From positions 7,795,501 to 7,859,500 of the forward strand of contig NC_054750.1 of the NCBI RefSeq assembly GCF_018143015.1: a stretch of 64,000 nucleotides of DNA, written 5' to 3'. This document shows, in pieces, positions 39,585 to 51,200 of the stretch. Both the position numbers and the translations under genes were made by a program. The stretch comes from Lytechinus variegatus. Lineage: Eukaryota; Echinodermata; Echinoidea; Temnopleuroida; Toxopneustidae. The notes beneath the pieces were generated by a model. That model ran no database searches. It saw only the letters and a list, made by a program, of their open reading frames with translations, and had not been told where the DNA came from. Position 1 is the first letter of the stretch. Each line of letters begins with the position of its first letter.

Positions 39585-39742
39585 GGGGATGCTTCATGAG
39601 AGTTGTCGGCACTGAACGAATTGTTGGCTCTATTTCAGTGAAATCCTTGGTTTTGATTGACAAAGAAGACTGGTTTGTGAATGTTACCATGGTAACTATA
39701 AGATGATGACAACTTGTCAATGAGAGGGTGTTTCACAAATGC
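39585..39742. repeat. Short MITE with GCTTCATGAG ends
   Basis: GGGGATGCTTCATGAGAGTT and the inverse right end TTTGTGAAACACCCTCTCAT are weak inverted repeats; ACCATGGTAAC inside links it to 9655 and 36458. Confidence 0.5.
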
Positions 39743-40241
39743 TAAAATTAACTGAAATAGCCAGGATTTCATTCATCTTGTCATGATAGCAAAATCACAA
39801 TATCTCTAAAAGGCTACTGAAATTGTTGCATATGATATGATGATAGCAAAATTTCCATACAAATTTTGCATTTGTATGGAAAACGAGTTCAATGAAATAA
39901 GCCTTTATTTGAGCTTGTGATTTTTCTAATTTTTTTAAATTATCCTCCCAATTAAAGAGTGAATCTTAGTCATTTTTTAAAGGTTTGGATAGTTGATTGC
40001 TCCAAGAAACAACTCAAGTGATATGTCAGGCAATGTTCATGAAACATCCCTGGTAAATACATATCCAGCTATCTCTCAAACAGCACCGTGAGTGGAAGCT
40101 AAGTTTCAGGTTGATTAACAAATAGCCGGAATGCATCTCATTGTCTTTCTACGGAGGAAGTATACATTTTCATGTTTAGGATATGAATGCATTTCAGAGT
40201 TTGTCTTCGGTTACAATGTGCAGAAACATGACAAGTTTATC

Positions 40242-40815
40242 AAAGGACAAGTCCACCCCAACATAAACTTTATGTGAATAAAAAGAGAACAATCCAACAA
40301 GCGTAACACTGAAAATTTCATCAAAATCGGATGTAAAATAAGAAAGCTATGATATTTAAAAGTTTCGTTTAATTTCACAAAATAGTTCTATTCACATCCA
40401 GATCGGTATGCAAATGAGCAGACTGATGATGTCATCCACTCACTACTTATCTTGCATTTTATCTATGAAATATGAAATAATCTAAGTTTTATTTCATTGT
40501 CAAGTGAAACAAAGATTAATTCCTCCCTTAACATGTGGAATTAGTATTGTTCAATACTATATTTGGTTCAATTAAGTTGGTCCTTATTGTTAAATCTGTA
40601 AAAAAACAAAGGGAATAGTGAGTGAGGGACATCATCGACTGTCTCATTTGCATGTCACTGAGCTGTGCATAAATCACTGTTTAGTGAAAAATAAGCGAAA
40701 TGTCATAACTTTCTTATTTTACATCCAATTTTGATGAAATATTCAGCGTTATGCCAGTTTGATTTTTCTCTATTTATCGAAATCAACATTTTTCTAGGGT
40801 GGACTTGACCTTTAA
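40242..40815. repeat. MITE-like element, TTAAAGG family, copy 4
   Basis: Left AAAGGACAAGTCCACCCC and inverse right end TTAAAGGTCAAGTCCACCCT. Inside, TCATCAAAATCGGATGTAAA and its inverse, and GATGATGTCATCCACTCACT matched by AGTGAGTGAGGGACATCATC. About 574 bp, non-coding. Confidence 0.8.
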
Positions 40816-41724
40816 CTATGAATAAAAATGTCGAAAAATGGAAATGATTCTTGAAATTCACTACCCCAACCCCCCCAAAAAAAAAATTGCGATAAATTCA
40901 ATTATCATCACTATGCATGTTTTATATCTACACTGAAGAAGTGCATGAAAAAAAAACCTCAATCTATAAATTGAGGAAGGTGAAACTGCAAAATTCTTAT
41001 GGAAGCTTTAAAAAATCGCTTATAAATGTTCACATATCATTTCACCTTAAACTCAAACATCGTATATTGTTCATATATTACATTTGGGGCACATGCTTCA
41101 GGTGTTTCCTATACACTTTTCTTACAATGTTTCTTTCAAATTAATCTAATGCACACACTTCAATGATTAGTCAACAATAGTCTGTACACATGAATTTGTT
41201 TTGTTTCCGCCTCGTTCTCCCTTTGCCTTGAAATCTACAATATCTGCAAATGTGAAATTTACACCAATGTACATTGTCTTCTCTAAGAAGCAGAGCTGTT
41301 TATATACACTTAATTTTCATATAATTTGCAATTTGATATAATATATGTATTTATACATGTTTATGAGGAATATACATGTAGATGTAATACACAAGTTATG
41401 AAATGCAAGTCACACAACAATAGTGCAATAGAACAAGTAGCAAAACGCACACACACACACACACACACATATGCATACCTCAGAGAATTGCCTTCTTAGT
41501 CTACGTAGGGCAAGATAATTGATGATTATCTTAATGAAAAGCAAAAGGTCACAGCACAAACAAAACACTGAAATTACAAGAAAAACATAATTACAAAATA
41601 AATTAACATGAAATCAGATTGTCAGGATCTGAAATATTGTTTGACATCCCATTTAGTTCTAGCTTTGGCACATTAAAGCTGAAGAATGCACACTTATTCT
41701 AATATCATGTATGCCAGTAGATAA
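40816..41724. other. Intergenic with a short CA repeat
   Basis: AT-rich sequence between the convergent 3' ends of ZNF367 and the SLC4A11-like gene. An (AC)n tract lies at about 41448-41469. No exon recognised. Confidence 0.5.
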
Positions 41725-42167
41725 GGGTGCCATCATACAAAGAGTTACCATTGATCCAATCAACCTGAACTATATGGAAATCCAATAACGTGATACATGT
41801 AATTTTTTTTCCCAGGAAATTTGCACATAGGTGGCAGAAGGGGGGGGGAACAGTTCCCCCCTAAATTTGAGGTGGGAGGGGGACGGTCCCCCCCCCCTCT
41901 AAATTTTCATTTTATTTTTTGCTTGTCAAAAATTTTCCGTGTCCATCCAAAAAGGTGGCCCCCCTAAATTGTTTGGCTTCCGCCGCCAATGAATTTGCAC
42001 AATGTTCTTTGTAAGCAAAGAAAACCACCCTGAATTTTCAAGAAACAATAAATGTATGACTGTACATCATATCTAGAAAATACTTTGAGCATGCATTTTA
42101 GATGTTGATGGCCATCAATAGTTGTGGTTAATCGGATCAATCGTATCTCTTTGTAAGACAGGGCCCT
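41725..42167. repeat. GGGCCCCATCTTACAAAG MITE, interrupted copy
   Basis: Same family as 37440-37710, split by a 165 bp insertion at 41828-41992. It abuts the next element without a gap at 42168. Confidence 0.7.
41828..41992. mobile_element. Small C/G-run element with 9 bp target duplication
   Basis: Inserted in the MITE above and flanked by ATTTGCACA on both sides (41819-41827 and 41993-42001). The ends TAGGTGGCAGAAG and inverse TCATTGGCGGCGGAAGCC are imperfect inverted repeats. The body has runs of G and C and CCCCCTAAATTT motifs in both orientations. A 9 bp duplication is typical of Mutator-like elements, but the class is not proven. Confidence 0.65.
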
Positions 42168-42956
42168 GAGCCCTGTAACATATAGCTTAGCAATTGATTT
42201 TGGGGATGACTTTTACGATTGATCAATCGCAATTATCAATGCAATTAATCATAGAAAACAGCTCTATAATCAAGCTACAGTTGAGGCCAGAAGTTTACAT
42301 ACATCCAGGAAATTCAAAGAAAAGTTGACACTTGCCAAACATCATAAAATCTACTGTATCTTATAAAATATTTGTGCATATTTGTGCTTTCATGACGAAT
42401 TTGATATCAAACAAATGCGTATATCATGCCCCTTCATCACATTGCTTTGTCATCAGGAGCTGAAAAATATTTAGGTGTCATGTTTACCCCCCTAATCTTC
42501 ATATTTCAGACAAGTTAGAAATTAAAACTTGACAAAAACATTTCATATTTTTGCTAGTTACTTCTCCACACAAAAATGTCAGATTACACTGTTTTTGTTC
42601 AGTGGTGACATACATGTATCATGATAGAAAATGTAATATAAATCATAGATTTGATATTTATATATTTCTATGAAACGATGTTTGAAAATATACTAAAAAA
42701 CAATAGAATACATTTAGCATGAATGTTATTTATTTTTCTTCAAAGTAAATTCCACCTGAAATACATGTATACTTTAATCCCAATAATGTGAAAGAGCTTA
42801 ATAGGCTCTTCAATTTTATACCAAATTTGTCATTGTAGTATTTATATTTCTGAAGATATAGTAAATTTTACAATGTTTGGCAAGTGAACAAATTTCACTG
42901 AATTCCATGGGTGTATGTAAACTCTTGGCCTCAACTGTATATGTTACAGGGCTCTG
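42168..42956. repeat. TAACA MITE carrying a nested Tc1-like element
   Basis: CCCTGTAACATATAGCTTAG on the left and ATGTTACAGGGCTC on the right are the ends of a TAACACAAAG-family MITE. The Tc1-like element at 42288-42937 is inserted in it at a TA. Confidence 0.7.
42288..42937. mobile_element. Tc1/mariner-like non-autonomous element, full
   Basis: 650 bp, flanked by TA on each side (42286-42287 and 42938-42939). The ends CAGTTGAGGCCAGAAGTTTA and inverse CAGTTGAGGCCAAGAGTTTA resemble the ends of Tc1-type elements such as Sleeping Beauty (CAGTTGAAGTCGGAAGTTTA). TTGCCAAACAT...TAAA subterminal motifs are inverted too. No transposase frame is present. Confidence 0.85.
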
Positions 42957-45460
42957 CTCAGCTTATACCATTTTATAGAAAGCAAGAACAGGCCTGTGAG
43001 TCTATGTAAACCTATTGGATTAAAATGAATTGTCAAAATTATATCATTCTGAACAAATTTCAAATGTATTTTAGAAAGGTATCGTCTGCATCGATAAGCA
43101 TTAGGAAAGAAATTCAAATAAACTCTAATTGAATAGATATGTGGAATTATATTTATAACAGGAAAGGGGGCGGGGATGCTTTTAATATCAGTGCAGCTGT
43201 GAAAATGACACTTTGTATATATGTTTACACTCACTCTGAGGCCTCCTTTAGACTTGTAGGACCCTTTACAAAGGTGGCTGATAAAAGTGATATTCAAGGT
43301 GAACTGTAAATTATCAAGTTGGTGAATTGATAAATTCATTAAAAGGATTCAGCCTTACATGTACATCAACAAAACAAAATTGTTCACAGTCACTATGTAA
43401 AAAGAGCACACTTTCACTTGAATATTTCTCCAGAGTTGTATCAACAATGAAAGAATGAACTTTGTTTTACAGAATGAAATAAACCAAAGCAGTACTTTGT
43501 TGGACATATTATCATTCAGCAGTACTATGCCAAGTAAAGTAGGTATACATGTATCAATAACCACCACGACTACGCCATTGTAGTTTAACCAGTACCATAT
43601 TCCACAAGACTTGTTCTTTGCACATGAATGATTTCAAAACAACAAGTAAACTGACCATGGAATTTTATTTCATGACAAATGTTTTGCCTCATTTGATAGC
43701 ACAATAATAGCACCTGTTTCTACGGTATGGGAATGGTCTCAGCTTTCCAAAGAGAATCCCCAAACATATATCAATAAATATGAAGTACTTTGAATTGTTT
43801 TCAATGCCTTTATAGGTACTACTCAAACGTTTGAGATCGCATACTTTGCTCACAGTTGCATCATAATATCGCACCAACAGTTGAAAAAGAAAGAAAAGAA
43901 AAAGATTTCTGGTTGATGATATCCGTTTATGAAACTTTGGTATGTATCATCGCATTTCACTTCAGACGGTATTGGTTATCAACTTTTGAACAACACAGAC
44001 AGATTGCACTGCATATTCTGAATGCCCATTAACTCATGAAATTTCTTTGGTGCCATTATTAAGTACCTCCAAGTCCCTGGTTAAGATTGTAAATAATATA
44101 CCATGTTACAACAGTAGTTAGTAATAAATATGCCACCTTTTACCAATGCAGCCACAATATATAAATGCAAAACAATAAATAGAGTGCACTATATATGCAC
44201 CTTAATCTATATTAAATGCCGATTTTATCTTGGTCAAGCAGGTCACATTTCATCTGGTCCTGATAAAATTGCACACAAAATATTTATGTTTGGTCGCAGC
44301 AACAAATATTTCTTGAGAATTTTGCACTTCAATCATACTCAAGAATAAATAGATCAAAACTGACCCCAAATAAGTTGATAACTGGTACCTTCTTAACAGT
44401 ATGTCTGAGTACTACAAATGAGTACAATTCAAAGTACTATATTGCTTACAAAGTAAAATTCTGAGTAAAACAATAAATATGACAAACCTAGATACAAACC
44501 TTTGAGCAAATAATGAACATTAGTGCTGGCAATGAATAACTTAACATCAAATAAGCCTCTACAGAATTATTTTGCAATAGAAGACCCTCTCCAGGACAGC
44601 GTGTACGCTTTTTTTGAGAGTTCTTCTTCAAGGTTCAAAGAAAACATGAACAGTTTGGCAACTTATAAGGAGAAGTATTACACTGGATGTTGAAGCAACA
44701 AAATAAGTTGATAGCATAAAGTATAACAGGGAAACATGAAAGATTAAAACAGCATGCTAAAGAATAAAGAAATAATTTCACTCCCACCTCAATACATAAA
44801 TGAGCTAAACCTATTTGTCTGTTGATTAATGCTGATTCTGATAGTAGACCATTGCACAAAATGAACCCTATTGCATCATGAATACGGCAGCTAACCACAG
44901 GTTGTAATTGATTTTTAAAGTTTGATTTTGATACCGGCAATCAGAATCTCATAAATTCAGAAGTTTGTCCACTTTTATACTTGACTAAGATAAGTAATAT
45001 ATAATATCGACAAAAAATCTGAATAAATATGAATGTTAATTGTTAAAGGTTTGGGGTTTGCAAGTCAAAGAACTTTTAAAAAATTGGACAAGCAATGGCA
45101 AATCACAATGTATTAATATAATGAAATTGCTCTGTAATTCGTGACAACTGCCCCAAAATAAGAAATATAATCCTTCTCATTGTGGCATATTCATACATGG
45201 TTGTTCAATTGAGGTGGGAACAAGTGGGCACATTTCCATACAGAGATTGTAAAGATCTTTGCTGAATAGATATGGACAACTAGTCATGACTCTGACAAAA
45301 TCATCATTTAGTAGCTAAAGTCAGTCCTGAAGACTAATAGATTAAAAGAAGCCGTTTTCGACATCTATCCCCTGTGAAGGAATGCTAGTATTTTGCACGA
45401 TACAAATGCTGGTCTTATTTACTCCATGCTTTGATTTTCATGTCACCATAGTGCAGGTGG
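42957..45460. other. Intergenic, no gene recognised
   Basis: AT-rich sequence with scattered open frames on the minus strand (the longest, 43339-42944, 131 codons) without any recognisable domain. It could be distal 3' UTR of the SLC4A11-like gene, but nothing proves it. Confidence 0.45.
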
Positions 45461-45703
45461 GGGGGTGTTTCGCAAAGATTTAAGTATGACTTAAGTTGCA
45501 CTTAAATGCCGATGCGTACATGATATGCAACGCGCGATCTTATTGATAGATACGCATTAGTGCGCGATCTTATTGATAGATATGCATTAGTGCGCGTCCT
45601 CTTGACACGATCTGACCAATGCGGGCAAGCCTTTTATACCGTACGCAACTCGGTATTCAAGTATGACTCTAAGTCATACTTAAATCTTTGTGAAACACCC
45701 CCC
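45461..45703. repeat. MITE with CAAAGATTTAAGTATGACTTA ends, copy 1
   Basis: GGGGGTGTTTCGCAAAGATT and inverse right end GGGGGTGTTTCACAAAGATT, then TTAAGTATGACTTA. Inside, a 30 bp segment with GCGATCTTATTGATAGATA is duplicated in tandem (about 45535 and 45563). Related to 57821-58020. Confidence 0.8.
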
Positions 45704-46223
45704 TGGTTGAATAGTCATTTAAAAGGTACAAGTAGAAACTTGATGTGACATCCCTGCTGGGTAATGAAATGCAATACAATTACAGTTGAACTTGCTTTAG
45801 TGACCATCTGTCTATAAATAGTTTGCTTTTGCTTGAAATGTGTTCGCTAAGACATGCATTATTGGAACTAGCTCATAAAGACCACTTTTGTCTACATCGG
45901 ACAGTCTCTATAGACATGCTTCAGTGCACTTTAGTTTCTTTGCTGAGTACATCAATACCCTTTTAATCAAATATACTGTATACAGAGATTTGAATGTAAG
46001 TTGCATAAAACAGGAAGAGTCAGAACACATCAAGTAACAAATACATGATATAGTCACAAAAAAATAAATAATGTCATATTTTATATCACAAGTCAAATGA
46101 CATTGATTATAATGAATATGAATAAGAGTGCAGTTCATTTGAAGGACAAATAAATATAAAGGTGTTTCTAGAGTACTAGTTATTTAATGCCAATAATAGT
46201 ACATTACTTGCAACTATAATTCT

Positions 46224-46543
46224 TGTTTGTCCCTCAATGGGTGGTCAACGAGGAGTCAGAGATGACATGGTGATTTCAAGTTCAGAGTTGACCTTTTGGT
46301 GTTGGTGTTAGGGCAATTTTTACACGATTATAACACCAAACATAAAATGAAGGTCGCGAAAAGTCACTCACTAGTTGTTGAGATGTCAATAATGTGATCT
46401 GAATAAGTTTTACAAATTCTGAGTAAATTTTGGAGCACGGGGAAGCAATCAAAATTTGAACACCAACAGCAAGGCCAACATCGGACTTGAAATCACCTTT
46501 TGTGATTTTCATTTCCTTGTTGACCACCCATTGTGAGACAAAT
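46224..46543. repeat. MITE with AATGGGTGGTCAACRAGGA ends
   Basis: Left TTTGTCCCTCAATGGGTGGT and inverse right end TTTGTCTCACAATGGGTGGT, each followed by CAACRAGGA and further in by GTGATTTCAAGT and TTGGTGTT. About 320 bp; the minus-strand open frame through it is probably a by-product. Confidence 0.7.
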
Positions 46544-46559
46544 AGGAATAGGAGCAAGT

Positions 46560-48190
46560 ATCGTTATCCACAATTGATAATATCTTTAGCCTCGTTGATA
46601 GTACATTAATTCATTTACATGCCAATGCTTCACCCGTATTTTCAAGCATACAGCAAAGAAGAGCAAAAATATGTTTGAACTCTATAATCTTTAATAACAT
46701 ATGTACATATTCATGGGAATTCTACAAAAAATTCCTGCATAGAACAAGGTACATTTCATGTCAGTGATCATTGAAATGAACAACAAAATATTTACAACTT
46801 TCTTGTATACCACCAGGCGTTACATGGGAATTATTATGAACATTTGCAACAGATATCAACTTTATCAACACGATTACACTTCATTATGCATTATCCTCTT
46901 GTTCATAAGAATGGGGAAAGCCTTTTCAATATGTGGCCTATTACTCAATCAAGAATATGCTATAGAGTAAAAAATATTCCAATTATTCTAAAATCATATA
47001 GATGCAAATAGAACATTAATCAAATTCATTCATCTTTCATTCAATTCATCTAACAGATGGCCAAGTGCAAACAATACAATGATTGTGTCCATATGCCGGA
47101 GATTGACACTTTATGCACAAAGGCATATTATATGGGCATAAGCCGGAGGAGAGATGACGGGCATGTATTAAGAAAGGGCTCACGGTTGTTGGTTCGAGGA
47201 GGGGATGTCTAAAGATGACAATGGAAGAGGCAAGTGGAGGGGGGGGGGGAAGAACGAGGGTTTGGTCGAGGTTGGAGGATGCACTGAATCATACAAAGTG
47301 AAGGGGGGAGAAGGGGTTAATGGCGACTGCCACGAGTGTGGGGGGTGATTCCAGTGATCCCTCTTCAACTGGGACAAAACTGGATTTACTACTTTGGACT
47401 GCTACTACTTTGTTTCAATGCAAAATGTGGGGGGAAGGTTCTGCCAAGAATCATTCGATAAATTTTTAATAAGAATAAAGTCATTGGATTGTATACTCAT
47501 CACAAGAAATCCAAACCAAGGATCTAATATGCTTCAACAAGGTATTCATCAACACTGCTGCTCTCAACCCAGGTGAGGTGAATGCACAACCAACTGGATT
47601 AATCTTTTAAATGCACCAAATGCTGGCAACAGCAGATGGGAGGGGAGGTGGGGGTTAAGACTGGGTAATACATAGTGCACCCTCTACAAATTGGTAACTA
47701 GATAGACATTATATAAATGCTATAGATTATAATCAATTAATCAACTCTATTCAGCTGCAAAACCAATGTGATCTTGGAGATCTCGATATAGCGTTCTGGC
47801 TCGAAACAGCCTGAAGCTGCTCTTCAAGGCTGACCTACCCAGAAGAAAGATTGTGCTTCATGTACAGTAAACTGCATACAAACAGACAGGCAGACAAACA
47901 GGTGGTTGTACAGACGCGTACACAGGAAGGGTTGTCTAAGAAACTACGATCATAAGGTGTTGCACGTTGACTTCTTGCCCACCCATCTCTCTAGGAGACT
48001 GAGGTGATGATCATGAATAATGCATGACTGAGTGATCATGAATAACGCACGAATAATCATGAATAATGCATGAGTAATCATGAATAATGCTTAAGAAATA
48101 ACGAGCAATGGTCACACATGGAGCTTGGATGTTGTTGTCGTTGTCACCATGGGCGATAGAAACGAGCGGCCGTTCTGATGCCTGACCATC
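46560..48190 (-). other. SLC4A11: Probable SLC4A11-like 3' UTR
   Basis: Non-coding sequence downstream of the stop codon on the minus strand. It contains the 21 bp tandem repeat (48001-48100) and G-rich plus-strand runs at 47220-47345. The poly(A) site is not resolved. Confidence 0.4.
48001..48100. repeat. 21 bp tandem repeat ATCATGAATAATGCATGAGT
   Basis: About four diverged copies of a unit close to ATCATGAATAATGCATGAGT, just downstream of the SLC4A11-like stop codon, so inside its 3' UTR. Two more units occur at 48857-48900, in the last intron. Confidence 0.75.
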
Positions 48191-48254
48191 CTAGTGGCTT
48201 CGATCCAGAGCATCCAGGAATTTGAGGTCGATAAGGAATGGTACTAACTTGTGC
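48191..48254 (-). CDS. SLC4A11: SLC4A11-like last exon and stop
   Basis: Acceptor TCACTCTCCAG; encodes [20 protein letters not shown] and stop TAG (48193-48191). Human: [20 protein letters not shown]. Only 64 nt coding. Confidence 0.9.
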
Positions 48255-51200
48255 CTGGAGAGTGACAGATAAAAACAATACCATTTAACTTATACCACCT
48301 TCATAATTATAATAATCATAATAAAAACAACAACAAAAAATAGTAATGATAATATTCTGTTCTATGTATATGCGGCACATATATGTAGATGAGATTTGAA
48401 CTGTAGCTGATTAGAATCAAAATGATAGTGTATCTAATTGAACACACCCAATAAAGGCTCACCAGTTTTGTGTATAGTTGCGTATAACTTAAAAACAATT
48501 TTATGAATAGCCACATCCCATTTTCCAGAACATTATTCATTATATGATTGAAAAGTGGGTCCTGATACTATTGGTTGTGTGTGTGCACATAATCCATCAT
48601 TAATTTGGCGTAAACAATGCGTAGATTTAACAATGACCAGTGATGACCATCCTACTTACCTAATAGGTAGAAAGGTGAGAATAAGGAGAGGGAAGACCAT
48701 TTTGAGGTAGGGCCACGGAGAGAAGCCAAACCCACATAGGATACCAAGCTGTAAGAGTTGAACAGCCGTGAAGAGATGCATCTTACGCTGGGGTACTCTT
48801 CTCACATAGTGGTTGGGAGGGTACGCAGCCTGTAGCAAGATATGACAAGACAAGTCATGAATAATGCATGAATGATCATAAATAATGCATGAGTAATAAG
48901 CTGAGCAGAGCCCTGTCACATATACAGTTGAGGCCAAAAGTTTACATACACCCATGTAATTCAGTGAAATCTGTTTGCTTGCCAAACATCATAAAATTTA
49001 CTTTATCTTCAGAAAAATAAATACTACCATGACTAATTTGGTATCAAATGAAAGAGCATATTAAGCTCTTTCACATAATTGGGATTAAAGTATACATGTA
49101 TTTCAGGTGGAATTTTCTTTGAAGAAAAATATTCTTCTGGGGATTATTTACAGAGAGTTACAATTGATTCGATCAACCTCAGCTGTATGGAAATCCATCA
49201 TTGTCATAATTATTGCTACAGAAACTTTGTAAAATAATAATAATAATAATAATTGTAAATTTATATTGCGCAATTTCTATTTGGATATTTGGTTGACCAA
49301 AATATACTTGGTCAACAAAGAGGAGCACACTGAATGTGATGTATGTATGAATACATATCATATCTAGAAAAAATTTTGAACAAACAAGCATTTTAGATGT
49401 TGGTGTTCCTGGCTTTCCATAGTTATGGTTGTTAGGATCAATCAAAATTTTTAGTTAAGAATGGGCTAAGGGGAGCATTTTATGTATCAAATGGTAAGTG
49501 GCTTTCATCATGACTAGAATTGTTAGTTACTGTAATCCTTGCATCTGATAGTACACATACATTAAAATTGGTATTGCAGATAGTGTAGATTGAGTGGTGA
49601 TTAAGCCTGGGGATACTTTTCAAATATTTGTGCTACTGTGGATTTCAATAATATTATATGATAACAGTCTTGTAAGTTTCACTTTAAAGTCACATTAACT
49701 GTAATGTGAAACACCTCCACATGCATTAGTTATTTAAAATGGGGAAAAATGGGTGGGAAAGATATTTGTAAGACCTGTCAATTTTCATGAAAGCTATTAC
49801 TTTTTAACAATTCATTTGAATTCTTAAATAATACTTATGCATTAACCTGAACCCCCCCCCCCCTTCCCGAGTATTTAATAGGAAAATAATTTTGACTGTT
49901 AAAGAGGCCATTTCAAATCACTGTATGGAAACATTAAAGGGGAATCCAGCCTTGGCCATACAATGTTGTGTTGGGAAGGAGAAAAATGAATTAAACAGAA
50001 TGGTGAAAGTTTGAAAGAAATCGGACAAGCAATAAGAAAGTTATAGCTGCTTTAAAATTGAGATCACTAATACCATGTAGATATCAAATTGGCAACTGGG
50101 TAAGTAAATTATGACAAGGGGCAAGGACAACTTTCCCATAGGCCATGTACTTTATTATCAGGGATTTGTGGTTTTCTCCTAATTACCCATTCCCCTGGGG
50201 CAGTAATCTAAATATAACCCAGGTAGTATATTGTTTAATGTCCTCATGAAAGAAAAATACAATTTGAAATAAAACTTTTGGGGAAAATGACATTTTAGCC
50301 ATAATATGTATTGAAGTACATGGAAGAGTAGTCCTTGCCTTACATCACTATGACATCACATAAGCGGCCAATTTGAAGTCTCCATAGGTATAGTGATTAC
50401 CAATATTTACAAATTTTAAAAATTCATAACTTTCTTGTTATTTGTCCAATATTGTTCAAACTTTCACCTATCAACTTGTCTGATTTTCCTTTTTCTTATA
50501 AAAACAAGTTTTTATTTGGGTTGGATTCCCCTTTAAGACAATCATCCAAAGCTGCCAACCTTGAAATTCCATTTCCTTCAAAAATTTTGAAAAAAATACC
50601 AAAATCATCATAAAATCATCATTCTTACAAGTTTCAAATATCCTACTTCAAGGGGAAATATCATGTTTAGTGTCCCTTTCCCCTTAAAAATCCTCCTAAA
50701 CAGGATAAAATGCTGCTAATTGGCAGCTCTGATCATCCTTACCTGTTCCGTGATGAGCAGTACGATGCGTTCAAAGAGCTGGTTGCCATCGAGGGCGGTA
50801 TACGCAATATAGAGGAATAGGCCGTAGAGGACAGCCTTAGGGATATACTGAAGCGGGGTAGGTAACATCATGATAGATAGACCTATCATGATGTGTGAGA
50901 AGAGTGTTGTTAAACGGGTCTCTCTTACTCTCACCACACTGCAAAGAAACAGATTAGAAGCATTAGGAATTATCACTTTCAAGCCTCATGGTACTAGGGG
51001 GTCAAGTCTTATACCCTTTTCATAAACCCAATTATGCGGCTACTAGCATAATTTGGTCGTAAAATTGGAGGCGGACCAGAGTTCTCCGCATTATTTTGAT
51101 GCTGCTATTATCCGCATAATAGCAGCATCGGGACAAGATTTTGAGTTTATGAACGCATTTCCAAAAGATGCGGATAATTGCCATGGTGCGGTCACAAGGT

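Noticed and set aside
42944..43339. 131-codon minus-strand frame
   Set aside because: No domain recognised, AT-rich codons, next to a transposon; likely chance.
46282..46557. Minus-strand 91-codon frame
   Set aside because: It lies inside a MITE with inverted ends, so the frame is probably incidental.
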